The position numbers were made by a program, and so were the translations under genes. Below, piece by piece: positions 36,801-46,588 of a DNA stretch of 64,000 nt. The DNA comes from Trichomonas vaginalis G3 (lineage: Eukaryota; Parabasalia; Trichomonadida; Trichomonadidae). The notes below the pieces were generated by a model. The model searched no databases. It was not told the DNA's origin and worked only from the letters and a program-made list of their open reading frames with translations. How positions within the stretch are numbered: position 1 is the first letter of the stretch; each line of letters starts with the position of its first letter. The DNA lies in contig NC_067204.1 in the NCBI RefSeq assembly GCF_026262505.1, positions 22,475,300-22,539,299 on the forward strand. Direction: 5' to 3'.

Positions 36801-38899
36801 TTGTCCTTATCGCTCGTTAAGATTTGGACTAATAAAGATTTAATTTGGTCAATATACTGAGTATTACGGAGTCTCAGGGTTGTTTGCTCCAGGGCTGCAT
36901 TGTTCTGTGGAGAAAGAGGGGCTACGTCGTGTTCGTAATGAACAAATTTTAATGATTCAATGAAAAACATGTAAGAACTATCTTTATCGGGTGCCAAACT
37001 ACTTAGTGCCTGTAGAATTGAATTAATAATGTCCGAAAAGACTTGGGCGAGTTCATTTTTTTGAGATATCATATTATTTGTCATTCCAAGCAACTGAAGA
37101 GCCAAATTAACATGTGGTTCATCAGGGAAATGGAGTAATAATATTTCTATTGTCGAAATAAACGATGAAATCAAAGGACTTGAAAAATCATCGTTTTGAG
37201 AAGCAATGTACTTCCTTAAGTTCTCAATAACGAATGGTCTGACTGGGTCTTCAAACATAGATGCTATGAAAAAGTTGATAAACCCGGAATTTGAGTACCA
37301 TTCTGAATAAACTAAAGGAATTGCGAGAGATTGGGAAATAAAATCAAATAGAGCACATCTTGTGGCTTCTATTATCTCTCTTTCTGTATCTCCTTTAACT
37401 TGTGCGTGTAATTTTGAGAAAACAACTGAAGCATTCGTAATTGAACGAATTAACAGCTTATTTTTCAAAATTTCTGGTGGTATCATATTGAAAATGGACA
37501 TAATTCTAAAGAATATCTCTGAAAAGATGATCGGCTGCTCAATTGCGATATCAAATAATTTTACGAGTCCTGTGAAGGCTCTATGAGCAATTACAGTGAT
37601 CAGTTCACCTCTCAGTTGTGATATTCCCATGAAATCATCCTTTCCGTCGAACGCGGAGTACTTTGGATTAAATAATGGAGATAACATGATTCCTTTAATG
37701 AATTTATCAGTATGTTCCTGGTCCACATTGATTATTGATGCAAGATAAATCGATGCAGCGAGGAATTCAAGCGTTGGAGGGCTGTTTTTGTCTTGCATTA
37801 TTGAAATGAAGCAATTCATAGAGGATTCTTGGGCTCCTGGTATGGAAATGATGGCAATTGCAATGTCATCAATGATGTTCTTGAGGTTTTGTGGTAGTAA
37901 TTTGCCGATTTCTCGTTCGAAATCAAAAGTATAAATTAAACTTGGTTTCATTTGGGATTTGAAGGTAGGTTTCGTTACGAAATGGAATGAGAGTGATGAA
38001 TTGGGGTTGACTGTTGGAAAAGAAAGAGTTGTTGTCTCAGTAGGAAATTTTGCTAATGAATTGTAGTTATTTCGTATTAAATCAACAAGAGAAGTAGGGA
38101 ATAACGCTAATAAAGGTAGTACTGACTCTTTTTTAGCTCGTGATGATAAAACTGAAAAGGTATTTAAAGCAATTGGTTCTAAAGTCGAAACATGATAGAA
38201 AATTCGCTCTATGATATTACTGGCGGTTTCTACATTTATTAAATCTGGGTTTTCTTGTATTACTTGTGAAATAAATTCAAGAAAAACAGCGGCATCTTTC
38301 GGAATCGGCGAATCTTGCTGTGGTAAGAAAACCTTTAATATGGGAGCAAAAAGAGATTGTATCTGTGCAAATTCTTTCTTATGATTCGTATATAATTCAC
38401 ACATTGAAGGAAAAATAAAACTAAAATCGAAAGGAGCTGTACTACCAAGATATAATTGCATTGAATGAATGTACGCTTGAATGACAAGCTTTGAGTTAGA
38501 TGTTTCGGAGCAATATGCTAAAGCATCTAAAATATAAGGTAATTGCTCAAAATTATTAGTATATTCAACATACAAACGCCATGTAATATATGAGCATAAA
38601 GTGAAATAAGTGCAGTACTCAATTAAATTGCTTTCATAATCTGGTGAATTTGTCATTAATTGAAGAAGTAATGGCATTAATGGAAAATACCAATTATATC
38701 CTGAAAAGATTTCTCTAAATGTCGTTGCTCGTTGAGGATTTTGACTGAATTGTGATAGTGATTGAAAACTAAAATTTGGGAAATTAATTGCTGACAACAT
38801 TAGCGTGAATTCATCAAAAGGTTCGGGTCTTTCTTCCGGAAAATGAAGTGTGAGGATGTTTATAAGTGTTGTAATATGTTCTTTTGTTTCCTCACTCAT
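33851..38899 (-). CDS. BEACH-family protein N-terminal region lacking the BEACH domain
   Basis: 1682 residues from the ATG at 38,899; the longer open frame would need a TTG. Most of the protein is helical, armadillo-like repeats. A concanavalin-A-like lectin module lies at about residues 850-1000 (ECDEYSMILILADETPIIDV, FTLKIDSSEVKMTINGLES), as in neurobeachin/LYST proteins. The last 60 residues (NFNSMTRNRRKHCEELWNHL, then YHEMTEQKGYWSQ) resemble the segment that leads into the PH-BEACH unit, but the frame stops there and no PH, BEACH or WD40 sequence follows before the next gene. Full-length relatives act in vesicle traffic. This is either a truncated gene or a free-standing N-terminal form. 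Confidence 0.6.
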   Translation of the reverse strand: MSEETKEHITTLINILTLHFPEERPEPFDEFTLMLSAINFPNFSFQSLSQFSQNPQRATTFREIFSGYNWYFPLMPLLLQLMTNSPDYESNLIEYCTYFTLCSYITWRLYVEYTNNFEQLPYILDALAYCSETSNSKLVIQAYIHSMQLYLGSTAPFDFSFIFPSMCELYTNHKKEFAQIQSLFAPILKVFLPQQDSPIPKDAAVFLEFISQVIQENPDLINVETASNIIERIFYHVSTLEPIALNTFSVLSSRAKKESVLPLLALFPTSLVDLIRNNYNSLAKFPTETTTLSFPTVNPNSSLSFHFVTKPTFKSQMKPSLIYTFDFEREIGKLLPQNLKNIIDDIAIAIISIPGAQESSMNCFISIMQDKNSPPTLEFLAASIYLASIINVDQEHTDKFIKGIMLSPLFNPKYSAFDGKDDFMGISQLRGELITVIAHRAFTGLVKLFDIAIEQPIIFSEIFFRIMSIFNMIPPEILKNKLLIRSITNASVVFSKLHAQVKGDTEREIIEATRCALFDFISQSLAIPLVYSEWYSNSGFINFFIASMFEDPVRPFVIENLRKYIASQNDDFSSPLISSFISTIEILLLHFPDEPHVNLALQLLGMTNNMISQKNELAQVFSDIINSILQALSSLAPDKDSSYMFFIESLKFVHYEHDVAPLSPQNNAALEQTTLRLRNTQYIDQIKSLLVQILTSDKDKNRISNINVYRALYMDCKVNGTISDWIQYTDIIASNSFQNIIALHNGEIDSFFLSIIQQANWDKEENPNIINLLKILGKIFKIVSSPNSVKSFINLLLPSKNNFLSIYYPIYLNLLSEIITTANNQPRRYLNFPSKSYLLEFNSIPFQVFESGCLINFTLFIEPFECDEYSMILILADETPIIDVSVRNRKLIVKSGQFTLINNAEIITGELNTFTLKIDSSEVKMTINGLESSRNTHSLDFSLYGSFSMCVGKVVSTKQYPLVYLTSFSTTDCQGKQIFAVNFDDESRAMIPQILQNVTGEVKLICNTVYEHTINFYDVLVKMFDIPCLLFLFKSVNMSNINGQKFDNLAVMVTKLFTSLLKSFDQIQQSFIENRVSGIFSYLLSLFDRKYLTYDLYKEFIEMTNNVTNTKLLSNLQKNVLLDLTIWSKSESQVLYQISENWLNNYTDDVIKSILLPVNSLLIILLEQSSIKSEMSEKTVKNITKLILTISKKNFDSQSFLLVIGQIITTNEPFKIKILLKILKEIIMEMENCQILQQIGHFISMLHMLMRYSDTEIFISLLDIIILLHKKEIVNQISMDQHSSILMREFDSNLITKQTADCLMDIKCPELTPMLEMILINLKSKINLDEYVQKIDFSSHVNFLAKDVLWVCIIFGYCGYDSKKYLSNALFTQRPVIFRVTCSIMQITALILNLKISDLLIPFVNFVLDEIEQNPSKYNQEIIGKVVTTIFDDLLFRTFDEHFKNLECHFSNSIFSSNLQKKEEKKKEENPITINTIFGDIKNISNQMISPVFSPRVVEGVWTDFPTAIRALYLHEKCFDINLLNYDVILTSFALRTDPTKVMSHIKFLMSNPSFFKGNPVSLNYLSMKAFELNVSINGLPPPDRYNCFTSLSEVATQIPLDNLPKQVVTKMQSLWETSCNVARKFLNMTNASSAEGALQSIDNFNSMTRNRRKHCEELWNHLYHEMTEQKGYWSQLKKNHN

Positions 38900-39113
38900 A
38901 ATTAATTTTTTTTCGGAAAAAAAAACGATAAAAAAAATTGTCGAAACTCTGAAATTTGCTAATAATTTTAATAACAAATAACGATTTAGTTATGTAGTGT
39001 TAATCGAACATTTATAAAATTATTCACTAAAAATCAATTTTTATAAAAATTGAATCAAAAATCTTTTTTTTTGGTTTAAAAATGTCATCATAACAATGAA
39101 TTACAGCTCTTTT

Positions 39114-39130
39114 TCATTTTAATTTCATTA
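39114..39130 (+). promoter_or_regulatory. Initiator-like sequence upstream of the Lys-rich repeat gene
   Basis: The sequence tcattttaatttcatta lies 29 bases before the ATG at 39,159. It contains TCAYW and a TTTCATTA tail like the trichomonad initiator (TCAYWWYTCATTA in T. vaginalis). The match is imperfect and the genome is AT-rich, so this is a weak call. Confidence 0.3.
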
Positions 39131-39158
39131 AAATCCCTCATATTTTAAGATTGTCTTT

Positions 39159-41705
39159 ATGTCCTCATTAATCAAGAAACTCTTTTCATGGGGGCAAAGT
39201 AAGGACGATCCAAATATCTTAAATACAAGCATTTCAGGACCTCCATTGTTTTCTGGATATTTTATTCCTGAATCTAAAATTTTACAACAAAATTCTCAAA
39301 ATAATATGCGAGTTTATGTGGATGAATGTATTCAGGTTGGCGAACCATACTTCAGGAGAGTAAATCAGTCCCAAGAATGGTCACCACAAAATAATAATCA
39401 AGAAAAAGGAACAGAAGCAAACAATTTAGCAAATTCATCAACATCAACATCATCAGTAGGATATAGATTATACGAAACATATCAAAGAATTACAAAAGAG
39501 GAACAAGAAAAATCTCAAAATTCTCAATCTTCAAAGAAAGACGGTCATTCAGGCGTTTCTGGTTCGAATGATTCATCTTCTAAGCCTTCTGGTGGCTTGC
39601 AGATCAAACCAAAGGGTATTTCTTTGGCTGGACCTAAATTAGGTGCCAAATCTGACGATGGAAAGCCAAAGCTTGGTCTATCGCTTAGCCTTGGTAAGAA
39701 GGATGACAACAAATCCGAAGAAAAGAAGGACGAAGCTACATCTGATGAAAAGAAGGAAACAGATACAGAAAAGAAGGAAGAGCCTGCAAAGAAAGGACTT
39801 TCTCTTAGCCTTGGTGGAAAACCAGGCCTTTCTTTGAAGTCAAAACCTGATGAAAAGAAAGATGGCGAAGAAGCTCCTGCTAAGCCATCATTGAAGCTTA
39901 CAATACCAAAGATTGGTGAAAAGAAGGAAGAATCTTCTGAAAAGAAAGAAGAAAATGCAGAAAAGAAAGACGAAACATCAGATAAGAAGGAAAATAAACC
40001 TGAAACAAAGCCAAAATTAGGACTTAACTTATCATTACCAAAATTAGGCCAGAAGAAGGACGAAACAACAGCAAACAAAGACGAATCATCAGATAAGAAG
40101 GAAAATAAACCTGAAACAAAGCCAAAATTAGGACTTAACTTATCATTACCAAAATTAGGCCAGAAGAAGGACGAAACAACAGAAAAGAAAGACGAAACAT
40201 CAGATAAGAAGGAAAATAAACCTGAAACAAAGCCAAAATTAGGACTTAACTTATCATTACCAAAATTAGGCCAGAAGAAGGACGAAACAACTGATAAAAA
40301 GGAAGAATCTGCAGATAATAAAAATGATAAACCTGAAACAAAGCCAAAACTTGGACTTAATTTGTCAATACCAAAATTAGGACAGAAGAAGGAAGAAAAC
40401 AATGACAAGAAAGAAGAATCAACTGAAAAGAAGGATGAAAAGTCCGAAACGAAACCAAAATTAGGATTTAACTTATCAATGCCAAAATTAGGCCAAAAGA
40501 AGGACGAAACTGCTGAAAAGAAGGATGAATCATCAGATAAGAAAGAAGAGAAGCAAGAAGAGAAGCCAAAACCAGGATTTAACTTGTCATTACCAAAATT
40601 AGGTCAGAAGAAAGAAGAAACAACAGAAAACAAAGACGAAAAGCCAAAACCTGGTCTTAACTTGAAATTCGGACTTAACAAAGGCGAAAATTCTTCAGAA
40701 AAACCGAAATTAGTACTTAATTTATCAATTCCTAAAGTTGGTCAGAAGAAAGAAGAAGAAAAACCAAATAATTTGCAAGTGAGTACTCCTAAACCAGAAC
40801 AAAACAAAGAAGAGCCGAAAGAAGAAGAAAAACCGAAATTAGGTGGTCTTAAACTTTCAACACCTAAGAAAGAAGAAACAACAGCTGGAGAACCACCAAA
40901 ACCATCATCAGGGCTTAATTTGTCATTGCCAAAATCAAATGGTGATTCCAAATCATTAAATCTTCCAAAATGGGACTTAAAAGGTAAAGGATTAGCGAAT
41001 GCACTGAATAAAGTCCAATCTCCAACTGTTACTTTGAATAAAGATGAAGGAGAAAAGCCAAAACAGGGTTTATCATTAAATCTTGGTTTACAGAAATCAG
41101 GAGCAACAACACAACTATCAAAGATTGCTGACCAACCAGAAGAAGAGAAGAAAGAAGCAACACAACCTGTCCAAAACAAGCCAGCATCAGGAATTTCTCT
41201 TGGTCTGAAAACAGGTGGATTAAAACTCCCTCAACCACCTAAATTAGCTCCAGCAACAAATGCAGCAAAAACAGAAGAAGCACCAAAGACTGATCAAAAA
41301 GCTGCAGAAACTAAAACAGAAGGTGATGAATGGGATCAATTAAATAAAGCAACAGCAAAAACTGCTGAAACTAAATCACAACCATCGATTGCACTTCCTG
41401 CTAAAACAGGATCAGGATGGGGACAAGTTTCAAATGGATCTCAATGGTCTTCTGGCGTAAATGCAAGTAAATGGGATGATAAACCTTCTGCGGCAACAAC
41501 CAGCTGGGTGTCTAATCAGAAAAGCAGTGGAAATGCCGGATGGCGCAGTACTAATACTTCTAGTTCTACTCAACAAAGTTGGGGAACGGTTCAACGTGCT
41601 ACTAACTGGAAAGCAAGCAATGTACGAAATCATGCTGATAGAAAAATTTCGAAAGGTTGGGATAATATGGACAAAACAAACCGCAACTACTTTAGCAAAA
41701 TTTAA
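39159..41705 (+). CDS. Lys/Glu-rich repeat protein with a Trp/Gly-rich C-terminal tail
   Basis: 848 residues from an ATG at 39,159. From about residue 150 to 560 a 37-residue unit recurs (KPKLGLNLSLPKLGQKKDET plus a Glu/Lys/Asp/Ser linker), with at least six recognisable copies. Three are near-identical in DNA with a 111-bp spacing (about 39,980, 40,091 and 40,202), pointing to recent expansion. The region is predicted to be disordered and highly charged. The last 100 residues change character: Ser/Asn/Thr-rich with Trp next to Gly or Ser (GSGWGQVSNGSQWSSG, GNAGWRST, QSWGTV, SKGWDN). Such tails occur in Argonaute-binding GW proteins, but also by chance in low-complexity proteins. No enzyme domain is seen. 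Confidence 0.75.
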   Translation: MSSLIKKLFSWGQSKDDPNILNTSISGPPLFSGYFIPESKILQQNSQNNMRVYVDECIQVGEPYFRRVNQSQEWSPQNNNQEKGTEANNLANSSTSTSSVGYRLYETYQRITKEEQEKSQNSQSSKKDGHSGVSGSNDSSSKPSGGLQIKPKGISLAGPKLGAKSDDGKPKLGLSLSLGKKDDNKSEEKKDEATSDEKKETDTEKKEEPAKKGLSLSLGGKPGLSLKSKPDEKKDGEEAPAKPSLKLTIPKIGEKKEESSEKKEENAEKKDETSDKKENKPETKPKLGLNLSLPKLGQKKDETTANKDESSDKKENKPETKPKLGLNLSLPKLGQKKDETTEKKDETSDKKENKPETKPKLGLNLSLPKLGQKKDETTDKKEESADNKNDKPETKPKLGLNLSIPKLGQKKEENNDKKEESTEKKDEKSETKPKLGFNLSMPKLGQKKDETAEKKDESSDKKEEKQEEKPKPGFNLSLPKLGQKKEETTENKDEKPKPGLNLKFGLNKGENSSEKPKLVLNLSIPKVGQKKEEEKPNNLQVSTPKPEQNKEEPKEEEKPKLGGLKLSTPKKEETTAGEPPKPSSGLNLSLPKSNGDSKSLNLPKWDLKGKGLANALNKVQSPTVTLNKDEGEKPKQGLSLNLGLQKSGATTQLSKIADQPEEEKKEATQPVQNKPASGISLGLKTGGLKLPQPPKLAPATNAAKTEEAPKTDQKAAETKTEGDEWDQLNKATAKTAETKSQPSIALPAKTGSGWGQVSNGSQWSSGVNASKWDDKPSAATTSWVSNQKSSGNAGWRSTNTSSSTQQSWGTVQRATNWKASNVRNHADRKISKGWDNMDKTNRNYFSKI

Positions 41706-42641
41706 AAATAGAGTAGAGAAAAATAATAGAAAATTATATTTAAATAAAATTACTGTTGATTTAATTACTAAATTTTTTTTATGATGCTTGCATAATATCA
41801 GTCTATCTTTATTTTGGTAGCAAAAAAAGTATAACAACTATATTAGGTACTATTCAATGACTTATAGTAACTTATTCCCAACTAAAAATATTAACTTTTT
41901 ATAATAGAAAATTGGATTATAAAGTCATGGTATCAAAAAAATTGAGAGAATGTCAGAAAGAGTAATTGCACCCTTATGATTTCAATGAATTCAAATTGAA
42001 TTTCCAAAGACCCTTGATAAAAGAATATATAACATACAAATTTTTTATCAATTCTTTATCCTACTTGTGGATGGAGTATCTTCAATGGTAATCACATGAA
42101 ATAGAGAAACAAAACTATTTCTATATTAATAAACAATGGACACTATATGCGACAATCTCTCATAGTTTTTGAGAACCTAGGATTTTTGCCAAAAATGGAT
42201 ATATTGTATATGAAATTTCTTATTCAAAATTTAATTTTGTTATCTATGTATTTTTCTTGTGCATTTGGACAATAAAATGATAACTATAGATATATGAAGG
42301 AGAAACGAGATGTTAATATAGAAACTATTTTAATATTTTTATTGACCAATCTCAAATACATAGTTTTGATAGCAAACTCATGCAAGCGTTTGTTTTTTAG
42401 TAGAAATGTGATAATATCCTTAAACTAGTTAAGGTCCAATTATATTATTTATGTTGTTTGCTGGCGAAAATTTTTCATTTATTTTTATTTCCGCAGAATA
42501 TTCAATTTTTGAAAAATTTATGATGTTATTACGTCAATAAAATAAAATCGGCTCAACTTCACTTTTGAACTCCCATAATAAATTAGATAATCAATAGGAA
42601 ACATTTAGATATATAAATAATACTTTTAATTTGAAAATTAG
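41706..42641. other. Gene-free AT-rich spacer
   Basis: About 940 bases. The 3' end of the preceding gene has the TAAA phrase that trichomonads use for polyadenylation, at its stop codon. Otherwise only AT-rich sequence is seen; I find no ORF, RNA gene or repeat. Confidence 0.6.
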
Positions 42642-42653
42642 ATATTTTTTCTT

Positions 42654-44540
42654 TTGAAATCTACCAATTATATCCACCTTTTTGTGGATGTCGCTAATTC
42701 GCGAATCAGATCATTGGCAGCTGAAATAGTTTTATGTGATGAGCAGCTGAAAGTTCTTGGTTCTGCTCCAGGAACTTCAGAAAATGATTTAAAATTATTA
42801 ATGCTGCGTAGAAATATTAAAGCAACATTACATCATCTAATTACAGAGTATTGTATATCAATGAATAGTTATAATCAAGATGCTGCCCCTTTGAAAATGG
42901 CAATAAGCTGCCACATTTGTACAATCAATCTACCACAATTTCAGATTAAATTACACGAATTGTTTGGTCAGCAATCTGCTTTAACAACGCTTGCTGGCAA
43001 GGATTATACAAAATACACGAGAGATGAAGATGTTCCGGCCGATATCCACTTAAAAATGATTACGTTGATTTTCCCCTACGAATTTCTCTCCGAATTACTC
43101 AAATCAATAGATTTCCTTCAAATATTTACAAAAATTATTTTAAATTATAAACCACAGAAGCATGTCAATGCTATCAAGAGTGTCTTTAATGCTATTAAGA
43201 AGTTTGGCGCTAACAATGATATATCAAACATTAATCAATTTTTTACCGCGAATGAAATTATGTTTTTTGCCTTAGCAGAGCACTTAGTTACGATCTTTAC
43301 CCACAAGCAAATGATTAATTCCAACTGGGATCCGCTCAGAAACTTTTCTACCGTTGAAAAAAGTCGATTAATTGCAGAAGAAGAGTTTAAAGCTCTAAAT
43401 CTCAACCAAAAACTTCTCGATCATTTACAAAGTCATCATGATATCATTGAAAAACTCAAAAATCCTCTTCCAAGCAAATCACTCAACGAATTAAGAGAAA
43501 TTTGTGAGACAAAACCCGAATTAGAGTTTGATGAGAACGAGAAGATTGAAATCCCAGCTCTTCACCATGTAGTTCTTGAGCTCCGAAAGATGCCTCTCCA
43601 ATGTTCTCCATCTGGATTATTATTTACTTTATCCAACGCTTTGACGATGCTTACGAACGCTGTTTCTATCGGAGGAGAGATGGTAGGTGCCGATGAGATC
43701 TTCCAGTTCTTCGTTTATTCCCTTTCCGCCGCAAAAGTTTGGTGTCTTCCTGCCATGGCACTTTTTGTCGAAAAATTTGTCGATGATGCCCTTTTAGAGA
43801 CAAAATTCCAGTATTTAATAACACAGCTGAACTGTGCCGTTGAGTTCATTGAAGGTAGAAAGCTGTCGATCAAGCCATTCATCATTTTGCCACATACAAA
43901 AATGACTCCTGAAATAGAAGCGAAACTTTCACCTGTTGACGACGAAATCATTGTTATGAAGAGGTTTGCTGTGTATGCATATCCAACATTCACTGAGGAA
44001 TGTCAGACTGTTTTCCCAGGAATGATAAAATACACAGGAAAACTCGAAGACCAAGCTTTCGTCAGAAAATTTTCGTTGAAAGGAAGTCCTTCTTTTCTTG
44101 ATGATTTTGAAAGCGTCGCCAGCTTGAATGGAGCCATTTTCCCACTGAATCAGGACTACATTGTTAAACACAAGATGATTAGAGTTGATTCAGGAAACAT
44201 GGTTGATTCTGCTGACGACATCAACAGATTTTCAACTTTGATGCTGATGTTTTCTGGAGAAATAAACAATCCATCGACTGGAAAGATAAACAAGGCTTTC
44301 TCCATTGTGAATGGCATTTGGAAGATGGCAAGCAATGTAGCGAAACTGGATCTGATCGTTGCTGATCTACAGATGGCATTGGTTTTCATCGGAAAACTGC
44401 CTCCAAACTTTCATGTCGACGGAATATTTAACCATGACACTTATAGAGCGCTTGTAGAACTTGTTGGAAAGCGAGGAAAGGTAGAACTATCACCTAAAAT
44501 GTTCGAAAATGTTAAGAAACTCGCTGAAGAAAATAAATAA
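42654..44540 (+). CDS. VPS9-domain Rab guanine-nucleotide exchange factor
   Basis: Up to 628 residues. The VPS9 domain lies at about residues 310-400: CSPSGLLFTLSNALTMLTNA, GADEIFQFFVYSLSAAKVWC and YLITQLNCAVEFIEGRK match the family pattern of sPxxkL, ganDxxxpxxxyxxxxa and yyLtxlxsAxxFI. VPS9 proteins load GTP on Rab5-type GTPases in endosomal traffic. The flanking regions are helical. The start is odd: plausible coding sequence begins just after a stop at 42,639, but the first in-frame ATG is at 42,798, inside what looks like conserved protein. Either the start is internal, a short upstream exon exists, or the 5' end has been altered. The stop overlaps a TAAA signal. Confidence 0.7.
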   Translation: MKSTNYIHLFVDVANSRIRSLAAEIVLCDEQLKVLGSAPGTSENDLKLLMLRRNIKATLHHLITEYCISMNSYNQDAAPLKMAISCHICTINLPQFQIKLHELFGQQSALTTLAGKDYTKYTRDEDVPADIHLKMITLIFPYEFLSELLKSIDFLQIFTKIILNYKPQKHVNAIKSVFNAIKKFGANNDISNINQFFTANEIMFFALAEHLVTIFTHKQMINSNWDPLRNFSTVEKSRLIAEEEFKALNLNQKLLDHLQSHHDIIEKLKNPLPSKSLNELREICETKPELEFDENEKIEIPALHHVVLELRKMPLQCSPSGLLFTLSNALTMLTNAVSIGGEMVGADEIFQFFVYSLSAAKVWCLPAMALFVEKFVDDALLETKFQYLITQLNCAVEFIEGRKLSIKPFIILPHTKMTPEIEAKLSPVDDEIIVMKRFAVYAYPTFTEECQTVFPGMIKYTGKLEDQAFVRKFSLKGSPSFLDDFESVASLNGAIFPLNQDYIVKHKMIRVDSGNMVDSADDINRFSTLMLMFSGEINNPSTGKINKAFSIVNGIWKMASNVAKLDLIVADLQMALVFIGKLPPNFHVDGIFNHDTYRALVELVGKRGKVELSPKMFENVKKLAEENK

Positions 44541-45166
44541 AGATCTTTTTTGTATTTTTCTAATATTAAATTTTAGAAACTCTTTTTTTAAATAGATTAT
44601 GTTTTATAAAACAATTAACATTACTCGTTTCAAAATGTTTTTAAACGCAACAAATTCTCGACATGTTACAGTAACATAGGGCATTTACTTTCATAAAACA
44701 ATTAAATCCTTCATATTGAACAAAATATCTTAATAAAAAGCAGACAAATGAATTTCTAATTTCATGATGTTCAATGAATAAAAGAAAGTTACTGATATGG
44801 CAATAAATCTTCATTAGACAGCAATTAATATATGAAAAGGATTTGCATAGCTTCCAAATTTTTATTGGACGTAATACAATGTAATAGAGAGTAGATGATT
44901 GACTATTCTTCGGCAAAGAATGATACAGAATAATTCCTTATGAACATTCTTCATTTTTCATTAGAAATCATGTATGACTGAGAATATTACTGTATGAATG
45001 ATTCTTTCAAGAGCTAATAAGCCCATATTCATCCCAATGTGCTTGTATAATATCCTCATGTTTAAAAATTGTATTGATATTTATCCAAATAAAAAATTTT
45101 TGATATTTTTTAAAAAAAGCAAAAAAATTCAGTGACTATATAAAATAAATATAAAATATATAAAGC
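44541..45166. other. Gene-free AT-rich spacer between convergent genes
   Basis: About 625 bases separating the ends of the VPS9 gene and the BTB/coiled-coil gene. A minus-strand open stretch (44,641-44,916) has no recognisable protein character. No RNA gene or repeat is seen. Confidence 0.55.
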
Positions 45167-46588
45167 TTAGTCGTCGTTCATTACAGGAGCGCGCATTGGG
45201 CATTCTGCCTCTATTCTGTGCTCTATAACATCTATAACATCTCTCTCAGCTCTCTTCACGTCATCAGAAGACAAGTTCCAGATCTTTTCAGCGCCATCGA
45301 ACACGTCGTAAGCGTTTGTTGTGTCTCTGATTCCGCGTGCACCCTGTAATTTGTCCTTAACGATCTTTGCTAGTAATGTAGCCTTAATTGTGTCGACTTC
45401 GCCTTGAATCTGGTCGAGTTGCTGTTGTTGCTTGTTGCACTGTTGGTCGATCTCGTTAAGCTTCTTCTCGTGAGCTTCTTTGACACGAACTGGATCTGTC
45501 ATGTTCTTAATCCACTCATTTTTAACGTTTTCGATGGTTTCTTCAATGTTGTTCATGAAACGAGCACGATTCTCGTTAAGTTGGTCGTTGACGGCCTCTG
45601 TATAACGTCTGATATCATTTTCGGCATCATGGCGTATTTTATTTACGCGTTCATCACCTTGGCCATTAACAGAGAGTGGGCCTGTTTCAAGTTTCTGAGC
45701 TTGTTCTGCAAGAATGTCTGAAAGATCTTCGATAATCGCATGCTGCTTTTCGAGAACGGTCATGATTTCATCCATTTGCTCATCATGCTCGTCTGCAAGC
45801 TGCTTGATAAGATTGGCTTTTGTAACTTCGATATTCTTAAGGAAATCATTCAATAAATCGATATGGTAGTTTGTTGTGGCCTCAAGTTCTGTGCGAGCAT
45901 GCCAACGAACACTAGAAAGAGCCATAGCAACGAAAAAGTTGATTGATTGTTCATGGATCATTGGGCAATGGAAGATATAATTTTCTTGGTCCTCTGGAAG
46001 TAAATCGAAGTTAATTCTGAGGATGAGAAGAATTGCTGTTTCTGGTTCTGTCTTGATAATACGCATAACAAATTTAATGTACTTTTCCATATCAAATCCT
46101 TTCTTCTCGGCCATAAGTACAATCCTGAATAGGATTTCTGGCTCTACATCTGGAAGACGGTCATCATCCATCACTTCATCAAAAACGTTAGCAACTGCCT
46201 GAAGATCAGATCTTTTAGCAGTTCCTTCATCAATGTTTTTGAGAAGGTTTCCGAGAACATCGTTCTTTGGTCTGTAAACTATTCCGTTTTCTTTGCACAA
46301 ATCTTGGCAGTATCTCTCAAGATTAGGGCAATCCCATTTTCTAGCAACATCCAAAAGCTCAAGCGCATAAAGAGGCTGGAGTTGGAAGTTGCGGAGTTGG
46401 CATGATGATAAAAATGCTTTAAATGTTTCATCTGAAACAACTTCGTTAAATTCCATATGATCTCTCTGAATTAAACAATCACGCGCGAATTTTCCTGAGT
46501 GCTGGGCAAAAATAACAGGGTCGACCTTGTACATGTTGTCCTTGTAGCCAATGTAGTAAGGCCCCTTCGGAATATTAGAATTGCTCAT
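45167..46588 (-). CDS. BTB-like / coiled-coil protein of trichomonad type
   Basis: 473 residues from an ATG at 46,588. Residues 1-120 match the BTB-like fold in the trichomonad style (KVDPVIFAQHSGKFARDCLI, later LYALELLDVARKWDCPNLER), where the HSGKF phrase is characteristic. A BACK-like helical region follows to about residue 230. Residues of about 245-415 form long coiled coils (TKANLIKQLADEHDEQMDEI, AHEKKLNEIDQQCNKQQQQL). A short acidic C-terminus ends MRAPVMNDD. GC content is higher than in neighbouring genes and there is strong codon preference, which suggests high expression. A role as a multimeric cytoskeletal or adaptor protein is inferred. Confidence 0.75.
   Translation of the reverse strand: MSNSNIPKGPYYIGYKDNMYKVDPVIFAQHSGKFARDCLIQRDHMEFNEVVSDETFKAFLSSCQLRNFQLQPLYALELLDVARKWDCPNLERYCQDLCKENGIVYRPKNDVLGNLLKNIDEGTAKRSDLQAVANVFDEVMDDDRLPDVEPEILFRIVLMAEKKGFDMEKYIKFVMRIIKTEPETAILLILRINFDLLPEDQENYIFHCPMIHEQSINFFVAMALSSVRWHARTELEATTNYHIDLLNDFLKNIEVTKANLIKQLADEHDEQMDEIMTVLEKQHAIIEDLSDILAEQAQKLETGPLSVNGQGDERVNKIRHDAENDIRRYTEAVNDQLNENRARFMNNIEETIENVKNEWIKNMTDPVRVKEAHEKKLNEIDQQCNKQQQQLDQIQGEVDTIKATLLAKIVKDKLQGARGIRDTTNAYDVFDGAEKIWNLSSDDVKRAERDVIDVIEHRIEAECPMRAPVMNDD

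Noticed and set aside
39545-40408. 287-residue minus-strand open frame rich in Ser and Phe
   Set aside because: Antisense of the Lys/Glu repeat of the gene at 39,159; the repeat's codon bias keeps the other strand open.
41945-42005. Sequence taattgcacccttatg resembling the MITE end at 59,800
   Set aside because: Only about 10 bases match and no opposite end is found nearby.
44641-44916. 91-residue minus-strand open frame after the VPS9 gene
   Set aside because: No recognisable protein character, Cys-rich by chance in AT-rich DNA, and no conserved context.
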